Assembly: GCA_030699825.1 (NCBI GenBank)
Contig: JAUYKV010000048.1
Span: forward strand, 1-64,000
Length of the DNA: 64,000 nucleotides
Source: Pseudomonas sp.
GTDB taxonomy: Bacteria > Pseudomonadota > Gammaproteobacteria > Pseudomonadales > Pseudomonadaceae
Direction of reading: 5' to 3'
Below the pieces are notes generated by a model. The model saw nothing but the letters and a program-made list of their open reading frames with translations. It ran no database searches and was not told the origin of the DNA. Shown here piece after piece: positions 10,273 to 19,340 of the stretch. Position 1 is the stretch's first letter, and every line of letters starts with the position of its first letter. The translations under genes were made by a program, and so were the position numbers.

Positions 10273-11436
10273 TTGAACGCGCCGTCCAGGGCCCTGCTGT
10301 TGCTGGCGCTGGTGGTCGCGGCGATCAATCTGCGCCCGGGTATCACCTCTCTGGCGCCGCTCATCGAGCGGATTACCGATGAGCTGGTATTGAGCCGGAG
10401 TCTGATCAGCCTGACCACGGCATTGCCGGTCCTGTGCATGGGATTACTGGCACCTTTCGCGCCGCGTCTGGCTCTGCGGGTGGGGCTGGAACGCACTATC
10501 GCCTTATGCATGGGGGTGATCTCGGCCGCCTTGCTGATGCGCCTGGCCGGCCAGTCCATTGTGGTCCTGATCGCCAGCGCGGTGCTGCTGGGTGCTGCGA
10601 TTGCCATTGCCGGGCCGCTGCTGTCGGGGTTTATCAAGCGCCACTTCGCCGATCGGATGGGCACCGTGGTCGGCTGGTATTCCCTGAGCATGGCTATTGG
10701 CGGTGCTTCCGGTGCCGTACTGACGGCGCCAGCCACGCAGCTGTTCGGCGATAGCTGGCCGCAAGGGCTGGCGGTTTGGGCTTTGCCCGCGCTGTTGGGC
10801 TTGCTGTTGTGGCTGTGCCTGCCCAGTCGCGCAGAGGCTGTGGATGCTGCGGAAGCCGGCAGCGGTTTGCCATGGAAGCAACCGCGGGCCTGGTTGATCA
10901 GTGGCTTTTTCGCGCTTCAGGCCGGGCTGTTCTATGCCCTGGCAACCTGGGCGGTGGCGCGTTACCACGAGGCGGGTTTGACCCTGTTGCATAGCAATGC
11001 GCTGTTCAGTATCTCGATGTTGATGGGCATGCCCAGTGCGTTCCTGCTGCCCTGGTTGGCCCAGCGTTTCGGCAATCGCTATACCTTGTTGGTCGCCTGC
11101 GGCCTGTTGTCGTCCCTGAGCCTGGCAATGATCACCTTCGTGCCGACCTTCGTGCCGGAGCTGTGGGCGGTCACCATTGGCTTGGCGCTTGGCGGCTCAT
11201 TCGCCCTGTCCCTGGTGCTGCCGTTGTACGAGGCGGGCTCGCCGCTGGCGGTCAGTCGCTGGACCGCGATGATGCTTTGCATGGGATACAGCATGGCGTG
11301 TTTGACGCCGGTTCTGACCGGGCTGGCGCGTGATCTTGCCGGTCACTATCAGCTACCGTTCATGGTGCTGACCGGCCTGGCCTTGCTGAAGACGACGCTG
11401 GCCTGGGTCATGCGCAACGGCCCGCGCCATTCCTGA
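10273..11436 (+). CDS. CynX/NimT-type MFS transporter
   Basis: An MFS permease of about 387 residues with some 12 hydrophobic segments. The N-terminus (AINLRPGITSLAPLI) is characteristic of the CynX/NimT/YycB branch, whose members include cyanate and 2-nitroimidazole transporters. The true substrate is unknown. The frame opens further upstream and no ATG is available. I chose the TTG at 10273 because it gives the usual N-terminus (MNAPSRALLLLALVV), but no strong ribosome binding site precedes it, so the start is uncertain. Downstream it converges on dacB with a 31-base gap. Confidence 0.85.
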   Translation: MNAPSRALLLLALVVAAINLRPGITSLAPLIERITDELVLSRSLISLTTALPVLCMGLLAPFAPRLALRVGLERTIALCMGVISAALLMRLAGQSIVVLIASAVLLGAAIAIAGPLLSGFIKRHFADRMGTVVGWYSLSMAIGGASGAVLTAPATQLFGDSWPQGLAVWALPALLGLLLWLCLPSRAEAVDAAEAGSGLPWKQPRAWLISGFFALQAGLFYALATWAVARYHEAGLTLLHSNALFSISMLMGMPSAFLLPWLAQRFGNRYTLLVACGLLSSLSLAMITFVPTFVPELWAVTIGLALGGSFALSLVLPLYEAGSPLAVSRWTAMMLCMGYSMACLTPVLTGLARDLAGHYQLPFMVLTGLALLKTTLAWVMRNGPRHS

Positions 11437-11467
11437 TCAGTCGGGTGTGAGAGTTTTTCACCACCTC

Positions 11468-12907
11468 TTAAGGTTTAGGCTGGCGATACAGGTCGATCAG
11501 TACCTGGTCGAGAATCGATGACGCGCCCCAGGGCCGCTGGTCATTGAGAATCGCCACCACCGCCCAGCTGTTGCCATTGCTGTCGCGGCTGTAGCCGGCG
11601 ATGGCGCGAACATTGTTCAGGGTGCCGGTCTTGATATGCGCCTCGCCGGCCAGGGCGGTGCGGTGCAGGCGTTTGCGCATGGTGCCGTCCATGGCCGCCA
11701 GCGGCAAGGAGCTGATGAATTCGGCGGCATAGGGGCTTTGCCAGGCGGCCTGCAGCAGCTGTGCCAGTTCGCGCGCGCTGACGCGTTCGTCACGCGACAG
11801 GCCAGAGCCATTCTCGATCACCAGGTGCGGTGCGGTAAGGCCCTTGCGCGCCAGCCAGCTGCGGATCACCCGCTGGGCGGCCTTGGCATCGTCACCGTCG
11901 GCCTCATTGCGGAACTGCGCGCCGAGGCTCAGAAACAGCTGACGGGCCATGGTGTTGTTACTGTATTTGTTGATGTCGCGGATGATCTCCACCAGGTCCG
12001 GGGAGAAGGTCCGAGCAAGCAGGCGGGCCTTTTCCGGCACCTCGGCGAGGCGATCCTTGCCGAGGATCTTGCCGCCCAGTTCTTGCCAGATGGCCCGTAC
12101 GGCACCAGCGGCGTAGCTGGGGTGGTCGAGCAGGGACAGATAGGTTTGCGCGCTGCAGCCCTCTGCCAGTTTGCCGCTGACGATTACGGTAGTGCCGTCG
12201 AACTGTTTCACCGGGTTGTAGCGCACATCCGGCCAGCCCGGGCATTTGCCTGATGGCAAGGCCTTGACCCGATTGTCGATGCGGATTTCGGCGATCGGCG
12301 GTTCGACTGCGATGTGCACCTTGCCGCCGTCGGTGCGGGCGACGAAGCGCAGCGCCTTGAGGTTGACCAGCAAAGAGTCGGGGGTGACCAGGTAAGGTTT
12401 GTTGGTATCGCCGCCGTCATCGTTGAAGGTCGGCAGTTCGGGCTGGTCGAAGTGGCTGCGGTCAAGCACCAGGTCGCCGCTTATCTGGTGTACGCCGTTG
12501 GCGCGCAGATCGCGCAGCAGTAGCCAGAGCCGTTCCATGTTCAGCTTGGGGTCGCCACCGCCTTTGAGGAACAGATTGCCGTGCAGCACGCCGTCCTTCA
12601 GCGGGCCGTCGCTGTAGAACTCGGTTTTCCACTGGTGCGTCGGGCCGAGCAGTTCCAGCGCGGCAAAGGTGGTCACCAGCTTCATGGTCGAGGCCGGGTT
12701 GACCGACACGTCGGCGTTGAAAAAGGTGCTGGTGCCTGGGCCGGTCAGTGGCAGGGTGACCACCGACAGGGATTGGCTGCTGATCTTGTTGGCTTTCAGC
12801 GCTTGCTGGACCTTGACCGGCAGACTGCCGTTGATGGCGGCATGCAAGGGCAGGGCGAGCGGCAGGAGCAAGCCGGCGATGGCCAGCTTGCGCAAGGTGT
12901 TGGTCAT
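11468..12907 (-). CDS. dacB: D-alanyl-D-alanine carboxypeptidase/endopeptidase (PBP4)
   Basis: A 479-residue periplasmic penicillin-binding protein 4 (peptidase family S13), which trims and cleaves peptidoglycan cross-links. It has a signal peptide (first 23 residues, ending LPLHA-A). The serine active-site triad is complete: SxxK as S73-TMK76 in NPASTMK, SxN as SNN in NKYSNNTMARQL, and KTG in HIKTGTLNNV. In P. aeruginosa, loss of this protein derepresses the AmpC beta-lactamase through AmpR and CreBC. The gene is divergent from yggL. Its 3' end faces the MFS gene. Confidence 0.95.
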   Translation of the reverse strand: MTNTLRKLAIAGLLLPLALPLHAAINGSLPVKVQQALKANKISSQSLSVVTLPLTGPGTSTFFNADVSVNPASTMKLVTTFAALELLGPTHQWKTEFYSDGPLKDGVLHGNLFLKGGGDPKLNMERLWLLLRDLRANGVHQISGDLVLDRSHFDQPELPTFNDDGGDTNKPYLVTPDSLLVNLKALRFVARTDGGKVHIAVEPPIAEIRIDNRVKALPSGKCPGWPDVRYNPVKQFDGTTVIVSGKLAEGCSAQTYLSLLDHPSYAAGAVRAIWQELGGKILGKDRLAEVPEKARLLARTFSPDLVEIIRDINKYSNNTMARQLFLSLGAQFRNEADGDDAKAAQRVIRSWLARKGLTAPHLVIENGSGLSRDERVSARELAQLLQAAWQSPYAAEFISSLPLAAMDGTMRKRLHRTALAGEAHIKTGTLNNVRAIAGYSRDSNGNSWAVVAILNDQRPWGASSILDQVLIDLYRQPKP

Positions 12908-13166
12908 GGGTCGATGCCCTCCAGCTGAGGGGGGTGGCTATCACGAGCGATATGCACGGAAGATCCCGTCGAGGTTTTGTGAGCTGCCGCACATTATGCC
13001 TCAGGGCCTTCCTGCCCGCGCGGCTCTGTGACCGACGTAAATGTTCACTCGGATGGCTTGTCTGCACGGCGTCTGTCGCCTGACCGGCAGAGAGACGTAG
13101 AGAGACGGGCAATTCGCACGGCAAGCTGCTAAAGTGCCGCGCGTTATCACTTTTGAGGATTGTTCC

Positions 13167-13511
13167 ATGGCTACTAACCGTTCCCGCCGCCTGCGCAAAA
13201 AACTCTGCGTGGATGAATTCCAGGAGCTGGGTTTTGAGCTGAACCTGAACTTCAAAGACGATCTGGCCGAAGAGGCCATTGACGCATTCCTCGATCAGTT
13301 TCTGTGTGACGCCATGACCGCCAACGGTCTTGGTTATGTCGGCGGCGATGACTATGGTCTGGTGTGCCTGGCCAAGCGTGGCTCGGTCAGCGAAGAGCAG
13401 CGTGCCCAGGTCGAAGCCTGGTTGAAAGGCCGTGATGAGCTGGTCGACGTGACTGTCAGCCCGCTGATGGACGTTTGGTACCCGGAAAGCACCATCAATA
13501 CTCCGGCCTGA
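13167..13511 (+). CDS. YggL family (DUF469) protein
   Basis: A 114-residue protein starting MATNRSRRLRKKLCVDEFQELGF, which matches the YggL/DUF469 family. Members associate with ribosomes in E. coli, but the precise role is unclear. The basic N-terminus and acidic body are typical. I chose the ATG at 13167, which has TGAGGA upstream, over upstream in-frame codons. It is divergent from dacB across 259 bases that should hold both promoters. Confidence 0.9.
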   Translation: MATNRSRRLRKKLCVDEFQELGFELNLNFKDDLAEEAIDAFLDQFLCDAMTANGLGYVGGDDYGLVCLAKRGSVSEEQRAQVEAWLKGRDELVDVTVSPLMDVWYPESTINTPA

Positions 13512-13677
13512 TGTCTGCCGGCTGGGCATGCAACATGCCCAGCCGTTGTTTCACCGTCTCTGCGATCTTCGCGTTCCCCTCCCTTGTGCTCGACAGTCTA
13601 ATTGGGCGAAAACGTCTCAAGGGTTTTTCGCGGCCTGTCAAAGCTGTTGTGCGCATTTACCGGCTCGATGTCCCTGC

Positions 13678-14742
13678 TCAAGGGATTCGCTGCGGTGCGG
13701 CAACGCGCCTCGCGTGTTTGTCCAGCAACTGACTCAGGCCGTGCATGAGCAGCGCGACGAGCAGCACCAGTAGCACGCCAAACAGAGCGTTGAGCAAGCG
13801 CACTTCGGCAAGCTGCCAATCCTGCGCGAGGCTTTCGGCGAGCAAGACGAAGCAGACGGTGGTTTGCAGCACGAACAAGCCATAGTGGTTGGCCTGTATG
13901 GCGCGACAGAGTGCGATCAGTGGCAGCAGGGTGGCGACCATCAGCGGCGGATCCTGCAGGCTGTGCCCGAACAAAATCAATAACCCGGCAGCCGCCAGGC
14001 TGGCCAGGCTTGCTTGCAGGGCGCGCACCAGGCTGCCCTGGAATTCCATCTGCAGGGTGGTCACCACGGTCAAGGTCAACCAGTAGCCGCGTTCAAGACT
14101 GGCCAGGTTGACGATCAGGCCGGCGAGTGAGAAGGCCAGGGTGCAGGTCAGCGCATGCAGGCGCCACTGCTGCTGCGGCAAGCGTTTGGCATGGCGTTTG
14201 AGCACTTTGAGGATGCTGACGAAGCGAGGCATGTAGGGCCACATACGCAGGCCATGCATGCCGCGCAGGCCGAACGCCAGGAGCATCACCCAGAGGCCAC
14301 CGAGGATAAACAGCATGGTGATGGCCAAGGGTTTGTCCAGGTTGCCCAGGCCTTGCTGACCTTGGCCCAGGCACAGACAGACGGCCAGGCCGATGCCGAG
14401 TTTGCCGGCCTCGCTGCCGAAGCGTTGCAGCCAGGCGAGCAAGAAACCGAAGGCCGCGAACAGGCTGAGACTGATCAGCGGATCGCTGGCCGCCCAGAAG
14501 CCCATGCCGGCACTGCAGGCGCCGAGGCCGATGAGCATCAACATGCGTAGCATGCCGAAGCGGTGCAGAGGATTGGCCTGGGCGGCCTGAAAGGCGCCAG
14601 CCGAGGCCCAGAGGAAGCCCGGATGGGCACTGAACAAGCCAAGCAGCAAGGGCAGGGCGCAGCCGAAGCCGGCGACCATCGCCGGCCCCCAGGCAGGCGG
14701 TCCGGCATGCCAGCTGAAGGTTTTCCGTAGTACGCTTTTCAT
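13678..14742 (-). CDS. FUSC-family inner-membrane protein (aromatic acid exporter-like)
   Basis: A 354-residue protein of almost only membrane segments. A hydrophobic N-terminal block and a second block (about residues 200-340, with LERGYWLTLTVVTTLQ) match the FUSC/ArAE fold. That fold normally occurs twice in proteins of about 700 residues with a soluble middle domain. Here the soluble part is reduced to a short basic linker, making a compact version. Export of small acids is the family theme, but the substrate is unknown. It starts 3 bases after the dgt stop codon, so it is cotranscribed with dgt. Confidence 0.8.
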   Translation of the reverse strand: MKSVLRKTFSWHAGPPAWGPAMVAGFGCALPLLLGLFSAHPGFLWASAGAFQAAQANPLHRFGMLRMLMLIGLGACSAGMGFWAASDPLISLSLFAAFGFLLAWLQRFGSEAGKLGIGLAVCLCLGQGQQGLGNLDKPLAITMLFILGGLWVMLLAFGLRGMHGLRMWPYMPRFVSILKVLKRHAKRLPQQQWRLHALTCTLAFSLAGLIVNLASLERGYWLTLTVVTTLQMEFQGSLVRALQASLASLAAAGLLILFGHSLQDPPLMVATLLPLIALCRAIQANHYGLFVLQTTVCFVLLAESLAQDWQLAEVRLLNALFGVLLVLLVALLMHGLSQLLDKHARRVAAPQRIP

Positions 14743-14745
14743 GGA

Positions 14746-16077
14746 TCACACCGGACTCGAGCGCCCCGTCATTTCACGGGCCATTTCAGTAGCGTAGCTG
14801 TCGGTCATGCCGGCGATAAAGTCGATCATGCGCAGAAACGAGGTATACAGCGATCGGTGCGGATCCGGTGCATTGTTGCCGAGCAGGTCGAGGATGCGCC
14901 GGTGCTTGAATGATGGCGTGCGCCCGCCGTGCTGTTCCAGTGCGGCGCCACAAAAGGCGTTGAGGAGGATTTCCAGGGTGGTGTAGGCGCCGATCTCGTG
15001 CAGGGTCTTGCGCTTGTCCTGGAAGATCTTCTCCCGCGCCATGTCCTTGGCGCTCTGCACGCAGCGCTTGGCGGTGCCGTGCATATGCTCGACCAGATCG
15101 CCCTGCAGGGTACCGGCCAGCAGGGCGTCCTGCTGTTCGACGAAGGCATGGGCGGCGGCATTGGTCAGGTGTTCGATGGCCTTGCCGCGCAGAATCGCCA
15201 GCTTGCGCCGCTTGGAATCCTGCGGGCCAAGCTGGCGGTAGGTTTCCGGCAGGTCGTCACCGACCAGATCGAGCAGCAGGGCCTCGACTTCGCAGTAGTC
15301 GAGCAATTCCATCTCCAGGCCGTCTTCCAGGTCGATCAGGCCATAACAGATGTCGTCCGCCGCCTCCATCAGATAGACCAGCGGATGGCGCGCCCAACGC
15401 TGTTCTTCCAGTTGTGGCAGGCCGAGCTTGTGGGCGATCTGTTCGAGTAGCGACAGTTCGCTCTGGTAGCAGCCGAACTTGTGCTTCTTGTAGCCGAGCG
15501 CTTCGGCGTGACGCGCGGTCCAGGGGTATTTCAGATAGGTGCCGAGGGTTGCATAGGTCAGCCGCGTACCACCGTCGAACTGGTGGTATTCCAGTTGGGT
15601 GAGCACGCGAAAGCCCTGGGCGTTGCCTTCGAAACTGAGAAAGTCGCCGCGCTCGGCTTCGCTCATCGCCTCCAGCCAGCCACGCCCTGCGGCCTGCTGG
15701 AACCAGTGGCGAATCGCATCCTCGCCCGAGTGGCCGAACGGTGGGTTGCCGATGTCGTGGGCCAGGCACGCCGACTGCACGACCATGCCCAGATCGCTCG
15801 GCTCGCACCAGGCGGGCAGCTCGGAGCGGATCATCTCGCCGACGCGCATGCCCAGCGAACGCCCGACGCAGCTGACTTCCAGCGAATGGGTCAGGCGCGT
15901 GTGGATGTGGTCGTTGCTCGACACCGGGTGCACCTGGGTCTTGCGACCCAGGCGGCGAAAGGCGCCGGAGAAGATGATCCGGTCATGATCTTTGTGGAAG
16001 GGCGTGCGGCCCAATTCATCGGAGCTGTGCATCGGCTTGCCGAGTCGTTCGCGGTTGAGCAGTGTTTGCCAGTCCAA
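14746..16077 (-). CDS. dgt: Deoxyguanosinetriphosphate triphosphohydrolase-like protein
   Basis: A 443-residue HD-domain dNTP triphosphohydrolase, which splits dNTPs into nucleoside and triphosphate and helps set nucleotide pools. The metal-binding HD residues are visible in [18 protein letters not shown] and [18 protein letters not shown]. The length fits the type-2 dGTPase-like group rather than E. coli Dgt. The start appears to be TTG at 16077, preceded by GAGGACC on the coding strand. It leads the operon with the FUSC gene. Confidence 0.92.
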   Translation of the reverse strand: MDWQTLLNRERLGKPMHSSDELGRTPFHKDHDRIIFSGAFRRLGRKTQVHPVSSNDHIHTRLTHSLEVSCVGRSLGMRVGEMIRSELPAWCEPSDLGMVVQSACLAHDIGNPPFGHSGEDAIRHWFQQAAGRGWLEAMSEAERGDFLSFEGNAQGFRVLTQLEYHQFDGGTRLTYATLGTYLKYPWTARHAEALGYKKHKFGCYQSELSLLEQIAHKLGLPQLEEQRWARHPLVYLMEAADDICYGLIDLEDGLEMELLDYCEVEALLLDLVGDDLPETYRQLGPQDSKRRKLAILRGKAIEHLTNAAAHAFVEQQDALLAGTLQGDLVEHMHGTAKRCVQSAKDMAREKIFQDKRKTLHEIGAYTTLEILLNAFCGAALEQHGGRTPSFKHRRILDLLGNNAPDPHRSLYTSFLRMIDFIAGMTDSYATEMAREMTGRSSPV

Positions 16078-16252
16078 GGCCGGTCCTCGCCATTCAGTGG
16101 CAGATGGCCCCTAGCTTCGGGGTTCGCGCGATCGCCTGCAAGCACTGTAGGGCATACTTATTGATTGAATATGGGTGCTGCCAGGGTCGCGGGCGGGTAG
16201 TCATCGGTGTCGCGGGGGCGGGCGAGCACTTCCCGCGCGCATGGGCAGGCTG

Positions 16253-16279
16253 CATAACGCCGCGAAGTGCGGCGTTATG
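16253..16279 (-). terminator. Stem-loop after the yqjDEK-like operon
   Basis: CATAACGCCGC and GCGGCGTTATG form a perfect 11-bp stem around a GAAGT loop, 14 bases beyond the stop of the last gene of the leftward operon. There is no T run on either side, so it may be a weak terminator or an mRNA-protecting hairpin. Confidence 0.5.
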
Positions 16280-16292
16280 GCCCAGCTAGGCC

Positions 16293-16628
16293 TTATGGGT
16301 CTTCAGCCTCGTTGCCAGTGCCGCGTGGCGGGTTGCGTCTGAGCAGCGGGAAGGCGATCAGGGCGATGCGTAACCAGCGTCGCCAGTTGCCGCGGCGTAC
16401 GCCCAGGGTTGCCAGCAGCAGGGCGCCGCCGGCGACCCAGAGTGGGGCGTTGCTGTTGCCCAACTCTTCGCGCCAATGACTGCTGAAATGCTGTACCTGC
16501 CGCAGCGGTTGCAATATCACCAGGGTTTCGTGGCGCAGTTCCTGGCGATGCATTTCCAGGCGCAAGCGCAGCATGGCTTTGCGCAACTCGCTGCGCGAGG
16601 CTTTGGCGGGCAGTTCGGGTAGGCTCAT
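16293..16628 (-). CDS. YqjK-like small membrane protein
   Basis: A 111-residue protein with a basic N-terminal helical region rich in Arg/Leu (LRKAMLRLRLEMHRQELRHE), one hydrophobic segment (LWVAGGALLLATLGV) and a basic tail. It resembles YqjK, the third gene of the E. coli yqjDEK operon, and it is third here too. Its ATG overlaps the TGA of the preceding gene (16625-16628). Sequence similarity is weak in this family, so the name rests mainly on gene order. Confidence 0.65.
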   Translation of the reverse strand: MSLPELPAKASRSELRKAMLRLRLEMHRQELRHETLVILQPLRQVQHFSSHWREELGNSNAPLWVAGGALLLATLGVRRGNWRRWLRIALIAFPLLRRNPPRGTGNEAEDP

Positions 16629-17005
16629 GGCAGCAGTTGCTCGCGGTCGCGGGCCAGTTCTTCGAGGCTGGCACTGAACGGTGGCGGGGCATTGCGCAGC
16701 TGTGCCAGCAGGCGCAGCAGGCAAATCAGCAGGCCCAGACCATAAGCGGCGCACAGGAGAAAGATCACCGTCAGCCGATGGCTGTCCCAGAAACTGATCA
16801 GCAGCGCAGCGGACAGGCCGATCACCAGGAGCAAGCCAAACACCAGACTCAGGCTGACCAATACCAGCAGGCCAAGCGTATGACTTTGCTGTTCTTTCAG
16901 CTCTTCGCCAAACAGTGCGATATGGCCATGCACTAAGCCGAGCAGCGCACCGGCAAAGCGCCGCGGCGAGCCGCCGCGGCTGGGGGTGGAGGGGGTGGCG
17001 TCCAT
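16625..17005 (-). CDS. YqjE-like / phage holin-family (DUF1469) membrane protein
   Basis: A 126-residue protein with two adjacent hydrophobic segments (about residues 45-100: LGLLVLVSLSLVFGLLLVIG and VIFLLCAAYGLGLLICLL), the YqjE/DUF1469 arrangement. These proteins are not phage holins despite the Pfam name. I chose the ATG at 17005 because GAGAGAAGAC precedes it. It lies 11 bases from the DUF883 gene and overlaps the YqjK-like gene, so all three form one operon. Confidence 0.8.
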   Translation of the reverse strand: MDATPSTPSRGGSPRRFAGALLGLVHGHIALFGEELKEQQSHTLGLLVLVSLSLVFGLLLVIGLSAALLISFWDSHRLTVIFLLCAAYGLGLLICLLRLLAQLRNAPPPFSASLEELARDREQLLP

Positions 17006-17016
17006 GTCTTCTCTCA

Positions 17017-17334
17017 TTAGCGCCGGGTGATCAGCATACCCAGCAGCAGGCCGATGGCGGCCGCCACTCCCAGGGTTTGCCACGGATGGGTTTGCACATA
17101 ACCCTCGGTAGCCTGGACTGCAGCCTTGCCGCGATCACGTAGCGAGTCTTCGGCATTGTGCAAGGTGGAGCGGGCGCGGCCGAGGCTGGTGCGGATCTGT
17201 TCGCGCAGCTCTTCGGCTTGCTCGCCAACCAGGCTGGCCGAATGTTGCAGCAGTTTTTCAGTGTCGCTAACCAGTGCCTGAAATTCGTTGATTAGTTCGT
17301 CCTGGCTGGTCGTGCTGGCGTTTTTACGAGGCAT
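17017..17334 (-). CDS. DUF883 (ElaB/YqjD) family ribosome-associated membrane protein
   Basis: A 105-residue protein with a long amphipathic helical region and a C-terminal hydrophobic anchor (LGVAAAIGLLLGMLITRR) ending in RR, the hallmark of the YqjD/ElaB/YgaM family. E. coli YqjD binds stationary-phase ribosomes and holds them at the inner membrane. The sequence THPWQTLG before the anchor is strongly conserved in the family. It heads the three-gene leftward operon. In E. coli its counterpart is under RpoS control; whether that holds here is not visible. Confidence 0.88.
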   Translation of the reverse strand: MPRKNASTTSQDELINEFQALVSDTEKLLQHSASLVGEQAEELREQIRTSLGRARSTLHNAEDSLRDRGKAAVQATEGYVQTHPWQTLGVAAAIGLLLGMLITRR

Positions 17335-17444
17335 CGGGTCTCTCCTTGAGCGGTTTTGTTCAGTGTAAGGGGTTCGAGTGTGATGCGGGGATTGGGTTCC
17401 TTTTTTATATGGCCGGGCGATTCGCCCGCGAATCTATCGAGTAC

Positions 17445-17460
17445 TGGTACAGCGCTTGCA
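17445..17460 (+). promoter_or_regulatory. Sigma-54 (-24/-12) promoter candidate for the ammonium transporter
   Basis: TGGTACAGCGCTTGCA fits the sigma-54 consensus TGGCACGnnnnTTGCA with two mismatches and keeps the essential GG-N10-GC spacing. It points toward the amt gene, 260 bases upstream of its ATG. Ammonium transporters are commonly transcribed by sigma-54 with NtrC, which fits. The rest of the 385-base gap (17335-17719) is AT-richer than its surroundings and contains no clear NtrC site or gene. Confidence 0.45.
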
Positions 17461-17719
17461 TTGTGCTGGTGCGCGCTTTTGGTCTGGTGCTCTTTTATGG
17501 GGCCTGGCAAGGGTCGGCCTGGACGCCATGGTGCATTTATAAGTAGATGATAAATAAAGATTAAGTGCCTTTTGTGCAGTTTCAGGTGGGGCCATTTCAG
17601 TGCCCTGTATGACTGTGCTGCATAAAGCGGGTCGCTCGATGTGCTGCCAGATGGTGCGTCTGTAGCCGGTGATGACCTGCTTTGGTGCGTAACCCCTAAC
17701 CACGGAGTTTTCTTCGCTG

Positions 17720-18928
17720 ATGGAAGACATCAATAGTGCTGTGGAAACCCTGATTCACGGCTCCAATACCCTGTTTATCCTGCTTGGGGCGGTCATGGTG
17801 CTGGCCATGCACGCCGGCTTTGCCTTTCTCGAGGTGGGTACGGTACGCCAGAAGAATCAGGTCAACGCCTTGTCGAAGATAATCTCCGACTTCGCCGTGT
17901 CGGCCCTGGCCTATTTCTTTATAGGCTATTGGATCGCCTACGGCGTGACTTTCCTCGAACCGGCGAGCGTGCTGACCGAAGGCAACGGCTACGCCCTGGT
18001 CAAGTTTTTCTTCCTGATGACCTTCGCCGCAGCGATCCCGGCGATCATCTCTGGTGGTATCGCCGAGCGCGCCCGGTTCGGTCCGCAACTGTGCGCCACC
18101 ATTCTGATCGTGGCCTTCGTCTATCCGTTCTTCGAGGGCGTGATCTGGAACGGCAACTACGGTGTTCAGGCTTGGCTCGAGGCGCAGTTCGGCGCGCCTT
18201 TCCATGACTTCGCCGGCTCGGTGGTGGTGCATGCAATGGGCGGTTGGCTGGCCCTGGGGGCGGTGCTGTTGCTGGGGCGGCGTAACGGGCGCTATCGCGA
18301 CGGCAAGCTGGTGGCGTTCGCGCCGTCGAACATTCCCTTTCTTGCCCTGGGCTCGTGGATTCTGATCATCGGCTGGTTCGGCTTTAACGTCATGAGCGCA
18401 CAGACCCTGGGCAGCGTCAGCGGTCTGGTGGCGGTCAATACCCTGATGGCGATGGTCGGCGGTACGGTGGCGGCTTTGCTGGTCGGGCGTAATGACCCGG
18501 GCTTCCTGCACAACGGCCCGTTGGCCGGACTGGTGGCGGTGTGTGCCGGCTCCGACCTGATGCACCCGGTCGGCGCCTTGGCCACTGGCGCCATCGCCGG
18601 AGCGCTGTTCGTCTGGGCGTTCACCGCGACCCAGGTCAAATGGAAGATCGACGACGTGCTCGGCGTCTGGCCGCTGCACGGTTTGTGCGGCGTGTGGGGC
18701 GGGATCGCCTGTGGGATCTTCGGTCAGCAGGCTCTGGGCGGCCTGGGCGGCGTCAGCCTGAGCAGCCAGTTGGCCGGCACGGTGCTCGGCGTGGTGGTGG
18801 CGTTGCTCGGTGGCTTGCTGGTGTACGGCGTACTCAAGGCGCTGGTCGGTATCCGCTTGAGCCAGGAAGACGAGTTCAATGGCGCCGACTTGTCGATCCA
18901 CAAGATCGGCTCGGTCAGCGACGACTGA
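17720..18928 (+). CDS. amt: Ammonium transporter (Amt family)
   Basis: A 402-residue channel of the Amt/Rh family, which conducts ammonium across the inner membrane. Eleven or so hydrophobic segments are present with the conserved AMHAGFAFLEVGTVRQKN of the first helix, and the pore histidines are visible in FAGSVVVHAMGGW and WPLHGLCGVWGG. There is no signal peptide and no glnK gene next to it, although amtB is usually paired with glnK. That suggests a secondary ammonium transporter. The stop codon TGA is directly continued by the terminal repeat of element B, which may have supplied it. Confidence 0.93.
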   Translation: MEDINSAVETLIHGSNTLFILLGAVMVLAMHAGFAFLEVGTVRQKNQVNALSKIISDFAVSALAYFFIGYWIAYGVTFLEPASVLTEGNGYALVKFFFLMTFAAAIPAIISGGIAERARFGPQLCATILIVAFVYPFFEGVIWNGNYGVQAWLEAQFGAPFHDFAGSVVVHAMGGWLALGAVLLLGRRNGRYRDGKLVAFAPSNIPFLALGSWILIIGWFGFNVMSAQTLGSVSGLVAVNTLMAMVGGTVAALLVGRNDPGFLHNGPLAGLVAVCAGSDLMHPVGALATGAIAGALFVWAFTATQVKWKIDDVLGVWPLHGLCGVWGGIACGIFGQQALGGLGGVSLSSQLAGTVLGVVVALLGGLLVYGVLKALVGIRLSQEDEFNGADLSIHKIGSVSDD

Positions 18929-19317
18929 GAGGGTGTGAAAAAGGTTATGTACCCGTTATCTGTTGAACCAGAGCACAACCTCGTGGGAGGGGCTTTAGCC
19001 ACGAAACATTGCCAGTGTTTCGAATATTTTCGCGGATGAAACGCAACGCCGCCCGGCCGCTCCCACAAAAACGTTATCTCTCATGCAACAGATAACGGGT
19101 ACATAGCCGTGAAAAAACCTCTCGCCTACTGCGACCGCTTCAAACATCGGTAGTCCGTTCGGAACGTAGGGCGGCCGGGGCGCCGTCCGTTTGGAGCGCA
19201 GCGACAACCCGTCAGCTTTATGCCGCGCCGCTGAACCACGGTGCACTGCCTGCGGCGAGTGACACGGGTCGCCAAAAGCGCCGGCTGCGGCGTTGCGCTC
19301 GATATTTTCACAACATC
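18929..19317. repeat. Terminal-inverted-repeat element, copy B, carrying a nested element
   Basis: The left end GAGGGTGTGAAAA (18929 on) and the right end TATTTTCACAACATC (to 19317) are inverted versions of one another. The sequence from 19109 (GTGAAAAAACCTCTCGCC) repeats the left end, so the copy looks interrupted or partly duplicated by the nested 160-bp element. The internal module GGAGCGCAGCGACAACCCG (19195-19213) recurs in copies A, C and F. The element starts right after the amt stop codon. The remainder of the gap up to the porin holds only the porin terminator. Confidence 0.7.
18946..19105. repeat. Nested 160-bp element with perfect 20-bp inverted ends around a REP pair
   Basis: TATGTACCCGTTATCTGTTG (18946-18965) is exactly inverted at 19086-19105. 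Inside lie two oppositely oriented Pseudomonas REP units, GTGGGAGGGGCTTTAGCC (18983-19000) and the GCCGCTCCCAC end (19055-19065), which form a BIME-like pair. Element B sequence flanks it on both sides. No open reading frame of note is inside, so any movement would need a transposase supplied elsewhere. Confidence 0.75.
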
Positions 19318-19340
19318 TGATCAACGGCGATCCAAAACGC

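Noticed and set aside
17346-17550. Two short hydrophobic open frames in the amt upstream gap
   Set aside because: They start at poor codons without ribosome binding sites, and they overlap the sigma-54-like promoter. Nothing supports translation.
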